A stretch of DNA of 34,885 bases from Verrucomicrobiales bacterium (GTDB taxonomy: Bacteria; Verrucomicrobiota; Verrucomicrobiia; Verrucomicrobiales; DEV007): contig JANQVJ010000024.1 in assembly GCA_030730365.1 (NCBI GenBank), positions 1 through 34,885 of the forward strand, in the 5' to 3' direction. This document shows, piece by piece, positions 1-7,286 of the stretch; positions within the stretch are counted from its first letter, which is position 1, and the number at the start of each line of letters is the position of its first letter. A program made the position numbers and the translations under genes. Below the pieces are notes generated by a model. It had not been told where the DNA came from. It was given only the letters and a program-made list of their open reading frames with translations, and made no database searches.

Positions 1-1057
1 CGCCATCCACAAGGAGTCGCGACGCGTCACGGAAGCGTTCGTCGAGCCAGGCGAGGTTCGTCGTCGTGATGAGCTTTTGCGAAGTCGCGGGCCAGTTCGC
101 CATGAGGGCGTTGCGCCGGTCCGAATCGAGTTCGCCGAAGACATCGTCGATGAGCATGAGGGGGGCTTCGTTGCGCATTTCGCAAAAGAGATTCGTCTGC
201 CCCAGCTTCAGGGCGAGGGCAAGGGTGCGCTGCTGGCCTTCACTAGCGAACTTCGCGGCGGCGGCTCCGTTTAACTCGAGCCGCAGGTCGTCGCGATGGG
301 GGCCGGCCACGGTTTGGCGACGCCGGTATTCTTCCTCGCGACGCGACTGGAGCAGGGCGAGGAGATCGTCATCCTCCCCTGAACCGCTTTCGTAAGTGAG
401 GGCAAGTGTCTCGGAGACCCCGCTGATGCAGGTTTGCGCGGTGGCGGCGCGGGGTTGCAACTGCTCGATGAGGACGCGTCGGCTGCTCGAGAGCACCTGC
501 CCGTAGTCGTGGAGCAGGCGCGAGTAGGCGTCGATCTCGGGCCACTTCGGCGAGGTATCGCGTTTCAGCAGGAAGTTGCGGGATCGCAGTGCCTTCTCAT
601 AGGACTTCAGGGCCTGGCGATAGCCGGGATAAATCTGCGAGGCCATGAAGTCGAGAAATCTCCGTCGCCCTTCGCCGCTCCCGCGCACGAGACTGAGATC
701 GTCGTTCGCCATCCACACGACGAGACCGCTCCGGCGCAGGTAGTCGGCGGGGCTTTTCTGATTTTCTCCATCGACGAGAAGCCGGCGGCCCGCCTCGCGG
801 TATTGCACCCGCAATTCCATCGGATCGCGGCATTCCAGATTTCCCCCCACTGCGAAGGCGTCGCGGGAAAACTGGATGCACTCGGCCAAGGTTGAGGTCC
901 GCGGACTTTGGAGCCGCAGCAGGACGCAGGCCGCCTCGAGGATGGAGGTTTTCCCCTGCGCGTTGTTGCCGTGAAAGAGCGTGATGCCGGGCGTCAGTTC
1001 GAGCCGGAGAGACTCGAAGCATCGGAATTGATTCACGTTCAGTGTCCGGAGATACAT
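1..1057 (-). CDS. recF: RecF, DNA replication/repair protein (3' end outside window)
   Basis: RecF is an ABC/SMC-like ATPase that helps load RecA at gapped single-stranded DNA with RecO and RecR. The minus-strand reading frame starts MYLRTLNVNQFRCFESL. It carries a Walker A GNNAQGKT at residues 30-37 and ends in view with the Walker B segment LMLIDDVFGELDS followed by LITTTN. About 352 codons are visible without a stop. RecF proteins usually run about 350-380 residues, so only the last few residues are cut off by the window edge. The ATG at 1057 is preceded by CTTTCC with no Shine-Dalgarno sequence. Two 12-base direct repeats lie just upstream. The next gene upstream (the CxxCH protein) is separated by 84 bases containing a terminator-like hairpin, so recF is probably transcribed on its own. 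Confidence 0.95.
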   Translation of the reverse strand, partial: MYLRTLNVNQFRCFESLRLELTPGITLFHGNNAQGKTSILEAACVLLRLQSPRTSTLAECIQFSRDAFAVGGNLECRDPMELRVQYREAGRRLLVDGENQKSPADYLRRSGLVVWMANDDLSLVRGSGEGRRRFLDFMASQIYPGYRQALKSYEKALRSRNFLLKRDTSPKWPEIDAYSRLLHDYGQVLSSSRRVLIEQLQPRAATAQTCISGVSETLALTYESGSGEDDDLLALLQSRREEEYRRRQTVAGPHRDDLRLELNGAAAAKFASEGQQRTLALALKLGQTNLFCEMRNEAPLMLIDDVFGELDSDRRNALMANWPATSQKLITTTNLAWLDERFRDASRLLVDG

Positions 1058-1068
1058 GGAAAGCACGC

Positions 1069-1102
1069 AATCAACAGGGTATCGGCCATGAATCAACAGG
1101 GT
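1069..1102. repeat. Two 12-bp direct repeats upstream of recF
   Basis: AATCAACAGGGT occurs at 1069-1080 and again at 1091-1102, a 22-base period or about two helical turns. The second copy extends into an inverted repeat, TCAAC-AGG-GTTGA (1093-1105). The pair sits 12-45 bases before the recF start codon. The placement suggests an operator or promoter-proximal protein site, but no regulator is identified. Confidence 0.45.
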
Positions 1103-1109
1103 TGACCCG

Positions 1110-1135
1110 GAAAACTAAGAAAGTCCCCGGGGGAC
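1110..1135 (-). terminator. Likely intrinsic terminator of the CxxCH protein gene
   Basis: On the minus strand, seven bases after the stop codon at 1142, GTCCC-CCG-GGGAC (1135-1123) can fold into a five-pair GC stem with a three-base loop. It is followed by the T-rich tail TTTCTTAGTTTT (1122-1111). The position and tail fit a short rho-independent terminator separating this gene from recF. Confidence 0.5.
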
Positions 1136-1141
1136 GCTCCC

Positions 1142-2470
1142 TCACTTCCACGAAGGCGGGAGATTTGGCACTGTCCCGGAAAGGATCGCGAGGAGATGGC
1201 CGCGCTCAGAGTCGGCGAGGTGGCCGTAGGCCGGCCAGGAAGCGGGGCGGGTGAGGATGGCGTGAAGCTTGTCGAGGATGCGTGTGTGCATTTCCCGAGG
1301 CAGCTTTTCAAAGGCCTCTGAGTAAATGAGGTGACTGCAGCGATACTTCATGAGTCGTCCGTAAAGGCGGAAATCTTTCAGGGAACGACCGTCGACGCTC
1401 TTTCGCGCGCTCGCCTGGAAGGCTTTTTGGAAGGCCTCCCCTCCTTCGATCCCGCCGGGCACCTCGATCTCGTCAACGTAGAGCATTTCATGCAGGACCT
1501 TGTCGGCCATGCGGTCGAGGATACGCTCGTTTGTCTCGGAGAGCGGACCGTCGACCGGCTCACCGAAGGCTCTTTTCATCTCGGTATGGCGGTAGAGTGT
1601 CGCCTGCGTCGTGAGGTTCGCCTCGACGAGGACATTGTGCATCCCGGTCTGGTGCTCCAGGACCATCAGGGCCACGACATCGCTCTGCCCTCCGTGGGGA
1701 TAGGGATTCGCGTTGAACAAGGTATCAAGCCTATCGACGCGCCCGCTGGTAAGGGGCAGCAAGTCCACTCCGCCGATTTTGCGATTCACGAGGGAGGCGA
1801 GGGCATTACCGAGGTGGGCCTCGCTCTCGACCTCGCCGGTGACATACCAGCCGCCCCAGCGTTCGCTGATCGGGCTGCTCTGACGCGTGTGGAAGGTGCC
1901 CGCCTCGAAGAGCGGCTGTCCGGAGTCGGAGGGATATACGGAGCGAACCATCAGTCCGGGAAAGTCCTGATTCGAGGAGCCGGCGTGGCAGTTCAGGCAC
2001 GAGCGCTCGCGCACCAGCTCGGGCGGGCGATGGTCTGCGCGGTCCGTCATTTTAATGAGGTGAAAGACCATCCCGAGGCGTTCGTCGAGACTCGCGACCT
2101 CGATCTCGCCGCCCTGCACCCAACCGATGTAGATGTCATCGGAAAAGTAAATGGCACGCGGCGTGTGCGGCGCGATGCGACTGTTCTGGGCGCTCGTCTT
2201 GGAGAAGACCAATACCTGCGACTCGATCGGAACCTCGAGGCGGTCGAGCAACTCAAGGAGAATTTCGCGGTCGGTCCCGCGGGAGAGAAATCCCTCTTTT
2301 TGCGCCTCCGCGACGAGGCGGGTCACCCGGTTATCGGGCTCGGTCTCGTGGTAGAGGATGGGGGCCCGTTCGTAGACGGGTTCAAAGGCGATGGCCGGGA
2401 CCAGGGGCGGGATTCCCGCGGTCACGAGCAAGATCGCAGTAAGCTGTTCCTTCATGGTTAAAAGATACAT
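1142..2470 (-). CDS. Secreted single-CxxCH (putative c-type haem) protein, function unknown
   Basis: This is a 442-residue exported protein. The start at 2470 is chosen because AAAGGTG lies eight bases upstream, one of the few Shine-Dalgarno sequences in the window. An alternative ATG follows at 2455. Residues 1-28 form a signal peptide ending near LVPAIA. A single haem-attachment motif, CLNCH, sits at 158-162 and is followed by the conserved-looking stretch SPISERWGGWYVTGEVES. I associate this arrangement with uncharacterised cytochrome c-domain proteins of Planctomycetes and Verrucomicrobia, which is recall and not a search. The C-terminal third is helical and charged with no recognised domain. 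A periplasmic redox or sensing role is possible, but no partner oxidoreductase is nearby, and a structural zinc or non-haem use of the motif cannot be excluded. Confidence 0.8.
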   Translation of the reverse strand: MYLLTMKEQLTAILLVTAGIPPLVPAIAFEPVYERAPILYHETEPDNRVTRLVAEAQKEGFLSRGTDREILLELLDRLEVPIESQVLVFSKTSAQNSRIAPHTPRAIYFSDDIYIGWVQGGEIEVASLDERLGMVFHLIKMTDRADHRPPELVRERSCLNCHAGSSNQDFPGLMVRSVYPSDSGQPLFEAGTFHTRQSSPISERWGGWYVTGEVESEAHLGNALASLVNRKIGGVDLLPLTSGRVDRLDTLFNANPYPHGGQSDVVALMVLEHQTGMHNVLVEANLTTQATLYRHTEMKRAFGEPVDGPLSETNERILDRMADKVLHEMLYVDEIEVPGGIEGGEAFQKAFQASARKSVDGRSLKDFRLYGRLMKYRCSHLIYSEAFEKLPREMHTRILDKLHAILTRPASWPAYGHLADSERGHLLAILSGTVPNLPPSWK

Positions 2471-2492
2471 ATAAAATACACCTTTATGAATC

Positions 2493-2532
2493 GTAATCAC
2501 GCCAGACCGAGAAGAATTTTTCCTGCGATTAC
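2493..2532. promoter_or_regulatory. Interrupted inverted repeat in the 2471-2768 intergenic region
   Basis: GTAATCAC at 2493-2500 and GCGATTAC at 2525-2532 are complementary apart from one wobble pair, with 24 bases between them. They lie 23-62 bases upstream of the minus-strand start at 2470, so they could be an operator or a 5' UTR hairpin. The rest of the 298-base gap between this gene and the plus-strand gene at 2769 shows no convincing promoter or coding frame. Confidence 0.25.
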
Positions 2533-2768
2533 AATGTGCGCAATCGTTTGTAGTCTAAAGGGAAGAGGCTTTCTGAGGCAGTGCGGCCGCCGCTTTCGCG
2601 CCGGGATTTCGTCACTTTTTACTCATTATTCTCATGGACGTCCTTCGCGAGTGTCTCCGAGGATGTCGCCGTACTTGGCGGACTCGTCCTCATGAGTGTG
2701 AACCCCATGCTCGCGGCGGTGGAGGGAAAAAAGGGACTCTCAGCCGAGATCTCGTGTAAACTCAGTCG

Positions 2769-3062
2769 ATGTCACCGGTTTTCCGCTGCCCTACCTGCGC
2801 TGCCTCTCTCTCACCCAACGCCCGCTCCTGCGGACGTTGCGGGACGCGGCGCGAGGGTGGGGCCTGGCTCACGCCCGAGAGCGCCGATGGTCTCGGGATC
2901 GATGACGACACTTTCGACTACGATGATTTTCTGCGCCGCGAATTTGGGAGCGATTCGTCGGGCGCGAACTGGTTCAGCCGGATGACTCCGAAGGAACGCT
3001 TCTGGTGGGTCGTGGCGGTCATGACGCTGGCCGCGTTCGTGGCTTTGGCCTTCGGCCGATGA
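2769..3062 (+). CDS. Small zinc-ribbon membrane protein, function unknown
   Basis: This 97-residue protein begins with a four-cysteine zinc ribbon (CPTC at 7-10 and CGRC at 21-24). An acidic segment rich in Asp and Phe follows (GIDDDTFDYDDFLRREFG). One transmembrane helix near the C-terminus (about 78-95) ends in Arg. The predicted arrangement is a cytoplasmic zinc knuckle tethered to the inner membrane. Similar zinc-ribbon-plus-helix proteins are common and usually unannotated. There is no Shine-Dalgarno sequence. The gene converges on transaldolase with a 49-base gap. The zinc ribbon and helix are clear, and the role is unknown. Confidence 0.75.
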   Translation: MSPVFRCPTCAASLSPNARSCGRCGTRREGGAWLTPESADGLGIDDDTFDYDDFLRREFGSDSSGANWFSRMTPKERFWWVVAVMTLAAFVALAFGR

Positions 3063-3110
3063 CTTACCGGGCGATGAGCCTGCGACGGAGTCGCGAAGTT
3101 CAACTCAAAG

Positions 3111-3132
3111 CTCATCGCATCCCTGCGATGAG
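3111..3132 (-). terminator. Perfect 9-bp hairpin overlapping the transaldolase stop codon
   Basis: CTCATCGCA (3111-3119) and TGCGATGAG (3124-3132) form a perfect nine-pair stem with a four-base loop. It spans the last codons and stop of the minus-strand transaldolase. The following bases on that strand (CTTTGAGTT) are only weakly T-rich, so this is a possible but not ideal terminator. GCGATGAG also occurs at 3071-3078 as a third copy of one arm. Confidence 0.4.
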
Positions 3133-4053
3133 TGCTTCCATCTTCACGATATCGGCAGAGAAGGCGCGGATGCCTTCGGCGGTTTTCTCGGTGGCCATGG
3201 CGTCTTCGTTGAGGAGGAAGCGGAAGGTCTTTTCATCGAGGGTGAGACGCTCGATCGCGGCCTCGTCGGCAAGATCGGGTCTGAGCTTGCGCTCGACGGT
3301 GCCTTCGGTGTTCTGGAGTTCTTCGAGCAGGTTCGTCCCGATGGTGAGCAGGTCGCAGCCGGCGAGCTCGAGGATCTGGCTGGTGTTGCGGAAGCTCGCC
3401 CCCATCACTTCAGTCTCGTGGCCGAACTTGCGGTAGTAGGTGTAGATCTGCTTCACGGACTGCACTCCCGGATCAGCGGCGCCGGTGTATTCGGTCCCGG
3501 TGCTCTTTTTGAACCAGTCGTAGATGCGTCCAACAAAGGGTGAGATGAGCTTGATCCCGCCTGCGGCACAGGCGACGGCCTGGGCGAGGGAGAACATGAG
3601 GGTGAGGTTGCAGTTGATGCCCTCTTTTTGAAGCTCTGTCGCCGCGGCGATTCCTTCCCAGGTCGAAGCGATTTTGATGAGGACTCGTTCGCGCGGGATG
3701 CCTTCGGCTTCGTAGAGGGCGATCAGTTCGCGGGCCTTGTCGAGGGTAGCCTGCGTGTCAAAAGAGAGGCGGGCATCGACTTCGGTGGAGACGCGGCCGG
3801 GGACGATTTTGAGGATCTCTTTGCCGAAGGAAATGAGAACCCGGTCGATGATGGCTTCGACGGTTGCGGCAGAACCGGCGTCCTGCACCGCCTCCTTCAC
3901 GAGGTGGGCGTATTGATCCTGCTGGGAGGCCTTGAGAATGAGAGAGGGATTGGTCGTGGCGTCCTGCGGCTGGTATTCCCGCATGGATTCAAAATCTCCG
4001 GTGTCCGCGACGACGACGGTGAACTGTTTCAGTTGTTCGAGTTGATTGGCCAT
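3112..4053 (-). CDS. tal: Transaldolase
   Basis: Transaldolase interconverts sedoheptulose 7-phosphate plus glyceraldehyde 3-phosphate with erythrose 4-phosphate plus fructose 6-phosphate in the non-oxidative pentose phosphate pathway. The protein is 313 residues when started at [11 protein letters not shown], close to the ~317 of E. coli TalB. It shares the DTGD (17-20), [14 protein letters not shown] (27-40), ISPFVGRI and VMGASFRN segments. The Schiff-base lysine is K127 in [11 protein letters not shown]17 and N35 are also present. An in-frame ATG six codons earlier (4071) is possible, but the chosen start aligns with TalB. No Shine-Dalgarno sequence is seen. The gene diverges from the ABC ATPase across a 280-base gap and looks monocistronic. 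Confidence 0.97.
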   Translation of the reverse strand: MANQLEQLKQFTVVVADTGDFESMREYQPQDATTNPSLILKASQQDQYAHLVKEAVQDAGSAATVEAIIDRVLISFGKEILKIVPGRVSTEVDARLSFDTQATLDKARELIALYEAEGIPRERVLIKIASTWEGIAAATELQKEGINCNLTLMFSLAQAVACAAGGIKLISPFVGRIYDWFKKSTGTEYTGAADPGVQSVKQIYTYYRKFGHETEVMGASFRNTSQILELAGCDLLTIGTNLLEELQNTEGTVERKLRPDLADEAAIERLTLDEKTFRFLLNEDAMATEKTAEGIRAFSADIVKMEALIAGMR

Positions 4054-4333
4054 TAAGAACGGTGCGGGCAATCGCGGGGGCTGTCCAGAGAATAGCCTGG
4101 TAAGCTGCCGGGGTGGCGTGGAATGAGGGAGCCGGACTCAATCCGGAGGCCGGCGAGGGCTTTAAAAAGGGGGGATTCCCTGATGACCCGTCCCGTTTTT
4201 CCTCTGCGGAGAGGGAGGGAAATCGCCGTGAGAGCAAAGGAGAACGGCAGTAAAGGTCGGTTTTGGGGCAGGAGTGGCGGGAAGTCAGGTTTTTGGTGGA
4301 AAAGAGCTCTCAAACCCCTTAGCCTCTTCGATC
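4054..4333. other. Divergent intergenic region between tal and the ABC ATPase gene
   Basis: This 280-base gap must hold both promoters. A five-pair inverted repeat, CCGGA-ctcaa-TCCGG, lies at 4132-4146, and the flanking GCCGG and CCGGC could extend it as a larger fold. I see no strong -35/-10 pair and no plausible gene. Confidence 0.3.
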
Positions 4334-5167
4334 ATGGCAGCAACGGTGTTCGAAATGGAGAATGTGAGCGTCACGCGCAGCGGACGGAAGATTCTTGAAG
4401 GGATTAATCTGTCGGTGGAGCGGGACCAGCACTGGGTCATCCTCGGTGGCAATGGGTCGGGCAAGACTTCGCTGCTGAATGTGCTGATGGGATACCTCAC
4501 CCCGACGACGGGCGAGGTCCACATGCGCGGGCGGGAGGCCGCGGTGAACTCGGCCTCGCAGAGCTGGGACGACTGGCGCAAGCGCATCGGCTTTGTCAGC
4601 AGCAGTATTTCGCAAATGATCGATCCGCAGGAGACGGCGATCGACATCGTCCTTTCGGGTCGCCATGCGATGATCAACTACTGGCAGAAGTCCGACGACC
4701 CGGCCGAGGTCAAGGCCGCCGAGAAGACTCTGGAAAAGGTGAACTGCACCTACCTGCGCGACCAGATCTGGGCAACGATGTCGCAGGGGGAGCGCCAGCG
4801 GGTCCTCATCGGGCGGGCGCTCATGGCGCAGCGCATGGAGGTGCTCGTCCTCGACGAACCGTGCGCTGGCCTCGATCCGGTGGCGCGCGAGCACTTTTTG
4901 AATTTCGTGGAGGAGCTGACGCAAAAGGGGACCTTCCGCTCGCTCCTGCTCGTGACGCACCACGTCGAGGAGATCATCCCGGCGATCACGCACGCGCTTG
5001 TGTTAAAAGACGGCTCGGCGATCGCTCAGGGTGACAAACGGCGCTCGCTGAATTCGCTGAGTCTCTCGAATGCCTTCGGCGCGGACCTGAAGCTGCGCTC
5101 GCGGCTGGGTCGCTATCGTCTCTACTTCGATGATGAGTTCATCCCCGAGGGCGGGCAGGTCGTCTGA
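4334..5167 (+). CDS. Orphan ABC transporter ATP-binding protein (YlmA/ModF-like)
   Basis: This 277-residue ABC ATPase has Walker A GGNGSGKT (38-45), the signature MSQGERQ (149-155), Walker B VLVLDEP with D174/E175, and the switch histidine in LVTHH. The signature reads SQGE where SGGE is canonical. This form, together with the long C-terminal tail after the H-loop, resembles stand-alone ATPases of the YlmA/ModF type. The ATG at 4334 is chosen because the domain starts immediately after it. An in-frame upstream ATG at 4274 would add 20 residues. No permease or binding protein is next to it: the neighbours are transaldolase (divergent) and a peptidase (convergent, ten bases away). The substrate is unknown. 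Confidence 0.9.
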   Translation: MAATVFEMENVSVTRSGRKILEGINLSVERDQHWVILGGNGSGKTSLLNVLMGYLTPTTGEVHMRGREAAVNSASQSWDDWRKRIGFVSSSISQMIDPQETAIDIVLSGRHAMINYWQKSDDPAEVKAAEKTLEKVNCTYLRDQIWATMSQGERQRVLIGRALMAQRMEVLVLDEPCAGLDPVAREHFLNFVEELTQKGTFRSLLLVTHHVEEIIPAITHALVLKDGSAIAQGDKRRSLNSLSLSNAFGADLKLRSRLGRYRLYFDDEFIPEGGQVV

Positions 5168-5177
5168 TCGAGGGGGA

Positions 5178-6164
5178 TCATTTTACCCAGTGTTTCGCGG
5201 CGGCGCGTTCGTATTTGCGGTGATCGCGGACGCGTTTTTCGAGCCGGGTTTTGAGCTGCGCTTTTGAGGAATCACCCGTCTTGCGGCGAGCTGTCCGTAT
5301 TGCTGTCGCGGTGATGAGTTTCACGAGATTTTTGACGTCGTCGAGTGAGACGAACTCGGCCGCGATACCGCTTTCCGGCGGGCAGTTGTGGTAATTCCCG
5401 AGCAGCACGGAGATCCCCGCGGCGGGGATGCCCCACAGATTCATCGCGGTGGCCTCGCACGAACCTCCGTCGAGGAGAGCGCGCTGGTGGCCGATCTTTT
5501 CCCCCGCTGCGGCGTCGAGGAGCTCGGCGGTGACGCCGTCGTGGAAGACGCTCATGCGGTCGCCGACCCGGATGACGGGGCCTTTTCCCTGTTCGGCGCC
5601 GCCGCGCGGGGCGCTTGTCTCGAGGGAAACAAAACAGACGCCGTCAGGGAGGGGCCAGGTTTTCGCCAGTTCGATCGCGCCGATGAAACCGACCTCTTCG
5701 GCGCGGGTGAAAAGGCCGTAGACAGTCGCCTCGGCCTCTTTCTCCTCAAGCTCGCGGAACATCGCCACGATGGCGGCGCAGCCTACGAGGTCGTCGCAGA
5801 CGCGGGAGTGGACGAGGCCGTCTTTGAGAGAAAAGGGCGTCAGTTCCCACATCCCGAATTCCCCGAACCACTCGACCGCGTGGGAGTCGAGCCGGTCCGC
5901 CGGGACGCCGCCGAGGAATTCCTCTTTGCCCGCATGGCGGACCCAGCCGGGGTGGTCCATGTGGGCGGCGAAGGCGAGAGAGGGCTTCTTTTTTCCACGT
6001 CGGTAGGTCGCGATGAGATTCCCGAAGGCGTCGGCGGTGACGGTGACGTGGGGGAGCGGGGCGAGCAGTTCGCGGATGACGGCGGCGACGGCATATTCGT
6101 GAAAGGGCGCGGTCGGGGTCGAAAGGATTTTGCGGAGGAGCGAGACGAAGGACCGGTGATTCAT
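5178..6164 (-). CDS. M42-type metallopeptidase / aminopeptidase-like protein
   Basis: This 328-residue dinuclear metal hydrolase is of the M42 (or broader MH clan) type, which includes tetrahedral aminopeptidases and proteins annotated as endoglucanases. Candidate metal ligands appear in order: H68 and D70 in AAHMDHPG, D124/D125 in CDDLVG, E156/E157 in TRAEEVGFIGA, E182 in LETSAP, and H259 in GNYHNCPPE. There is no signal peptide, so it is probably cytoplasmic. The basic C-terminal tail (KTRLEKRVRDHRKYERAAAKHW) is an extra feature. The ATG at 6164 is preceded by CCCGCC and lacks a Shine-Dalgarno sequence. The frame stays open for 388 more codons upstream, antisense to the next gene, but that extension is not protein-like. 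Substrate specificity cannot be read from the sequence. Confidence 0.88.
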   Translation of the reverse strand: MNHRSFVSLLRKILSTPTAPFHEYAVAAVIRELLAPLPHVTVTADAFGNLIATYRRGKKKPSLAFAAHMDHPGWVRHAGKEEFLGGVPADRLDSHAVEWFGEFGMWELTPFSLKDGLVHSRVCDDLVGCAAIVAMFRELEEKEAEATVYGLFTRAEEVGFIGAIELAKTWPLPDGVCFVSLETSAPRGGAEQGKGPVIRVGDRMSVFHDGVTAELLDAAAGEKIGHQRALLDGGSCEATAMNLWGIPAAGISVLLGNYHNCPPESGIAAEFVSLDDVKNLVKLITATAIRTARRKTGDSSKAQLKTRLEKRVRDHRKYERAAAKHWVK

Positions 6165-6257
6165 GGCGGGTGGCGGAATCTCCACTGATTCCCGAAAATG
6201 CGGCGGGCGGCAAGTTCCACCTTGCCCGTCCCGACGGTAGGGCGGACTATCTGCCAG

Positions 6258-7232
6258 ATGTCTCTCTGGAAAAAAATCCGCTACAAGCTCGAGTGGCTCG
6301 CGCTGCAGTGGCTCTATTTTGTGATCCCGCTGCTGCCGCGGCGGGTGGCCCATCTCCTGAGCAAGGCCCTCGGGAGTCTCGCTTTTCTGGCGGACAAACG
6401 GGGGCGTAGCACGGCGATCGAGAATCTCACTCTCGTCTTCGGGGCGGAGCGTGATGAGAAGGCGATACGGCTGCTGGCGCGGGATTCTTACCGCAGCTTT
6501 GCGCAGACGGTCATCGACCAGTTCTGGAGCAGCCGCCTCAACCGGGAGAATTACGCGACCTTCTGCGAGCTCAGCGTCGACGATGCCGACCTCATCGAGC
6601 GGGTCCGCGAGACGGGGGCGATCTGGGTGACGCCGCACTACGGGAACTTCGAGTGGATCGCGCTGGTCATGGGCTTTCGGGATTACAAATTTACGATTGT
6701 GGCGCAGGACTTTCGCAACCCCAGTCTGACCGAGACTTACAAAAAGAATCGCGAGGTCTCGGGCCACGAGGTCATCCCGCAGCGGGGGGCGATCATGCGT
6801 TTGCTCAAGAACCTGAAGCGGGGCGGGCATGCCGCTTTTCTCACCGATCTCACGATCAAGCCCTCGAAGCCGGCCACGATCATCGAGTGCTTTGGCCGCA
6901 AGACCTGCGTGACCGCGATCCACGCCGAGCTGATGAAGCGTACCGGTTTGCCGGTGATCCCGGGGATCTGCATCCCCCGTCCCGACGGCACCTATCTGCT
7001 GCGGGGCTTCAAGGCCCTCGAGTTCGGTCCCGACGACACCGAGCACAGCATCGCTCAGGCCTGCTGGGATGTCTTCGAGCTTATCATTCGTGAGCATCCG
7101 GCGCCGTGGCTGTGGATGTACAAACACTGGCGATTTGTGCCCCCGTCCGGCGAATTGCCTTACCCGTCCTATGCGAGGCGGAGTGCGGCCTTCGACGAGG
7201 TCCTCGAACGGGTCGAGAGAGGGAAAGTGTGA
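6258..7232 (+). CDS. Lysophospholipid/lipid A acyltransferase (LpxL/HtrB family)
   Basis: This inner-membrane acyltransferase of 324 residues belongs to the family that adds secondary acyl chains to lipid A precursors. The N-terminal hydrophobic anchor (about 12-45) includes LQWLYFVIPLLPRRV. The catalytic H-x4-E motif is H127-YGNF-E132. It is followed by RNPSLTETYKKNRE, a typical acceptor-binding stretch, and PAPWLWMYKHWRF, matching the family's C-terminal W-x-H/R region. The length is normal. The ATG at 6258 is chosen because it puts the anchor at the N-terminus. An ATG at 6198 is in frame but adds an unlikely leader. The gene implies a Gram-negative outer membrane with acylated lipid A-like glycolipid. 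It diverges from the M42 peptidase across 93 bases. Confidence 0.92.
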   Translation: MSLWKKIRYKLEWLALQWLYFVIPLLPRRVAHLLSKALGSLAFLADKRGRSTAIENLTLVFGAERDEKAIRLLARDSYRSFAQTVIDQFWSSRLNRENYATFCELSVDDADLIERVRETGAIWVTPHYGNFEWIALVMGFRDYKFTIVAQDFRNPSLTETYKKNREVSGHEVIPQRGAIMRLLKNLKRGGHAAFLTDLTIKPSKPATIIECFGRKTCVTAIHAELMKRTGLPVIPGICIPRPDGTYLLRGFKALEFGPDDTEHSIAQACWDVFELIIREHPAPWLWMYKHWRFVPPSGELPYPSYARRSAAFDEVLERVERGKV

Positions 7233-7286
7233 GTTTGTCCCCGGGGTCACTTCGTGTATGCTGCGAACGAGCCCCGGATCTGATCC

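Noticed and set aside
1331..2461. 376-codon plus-strand frame opposite the CxxCH gene
   Set aside because: It is antisense to a protein with a signal peptide and haem motif; its own translation shows no domain.
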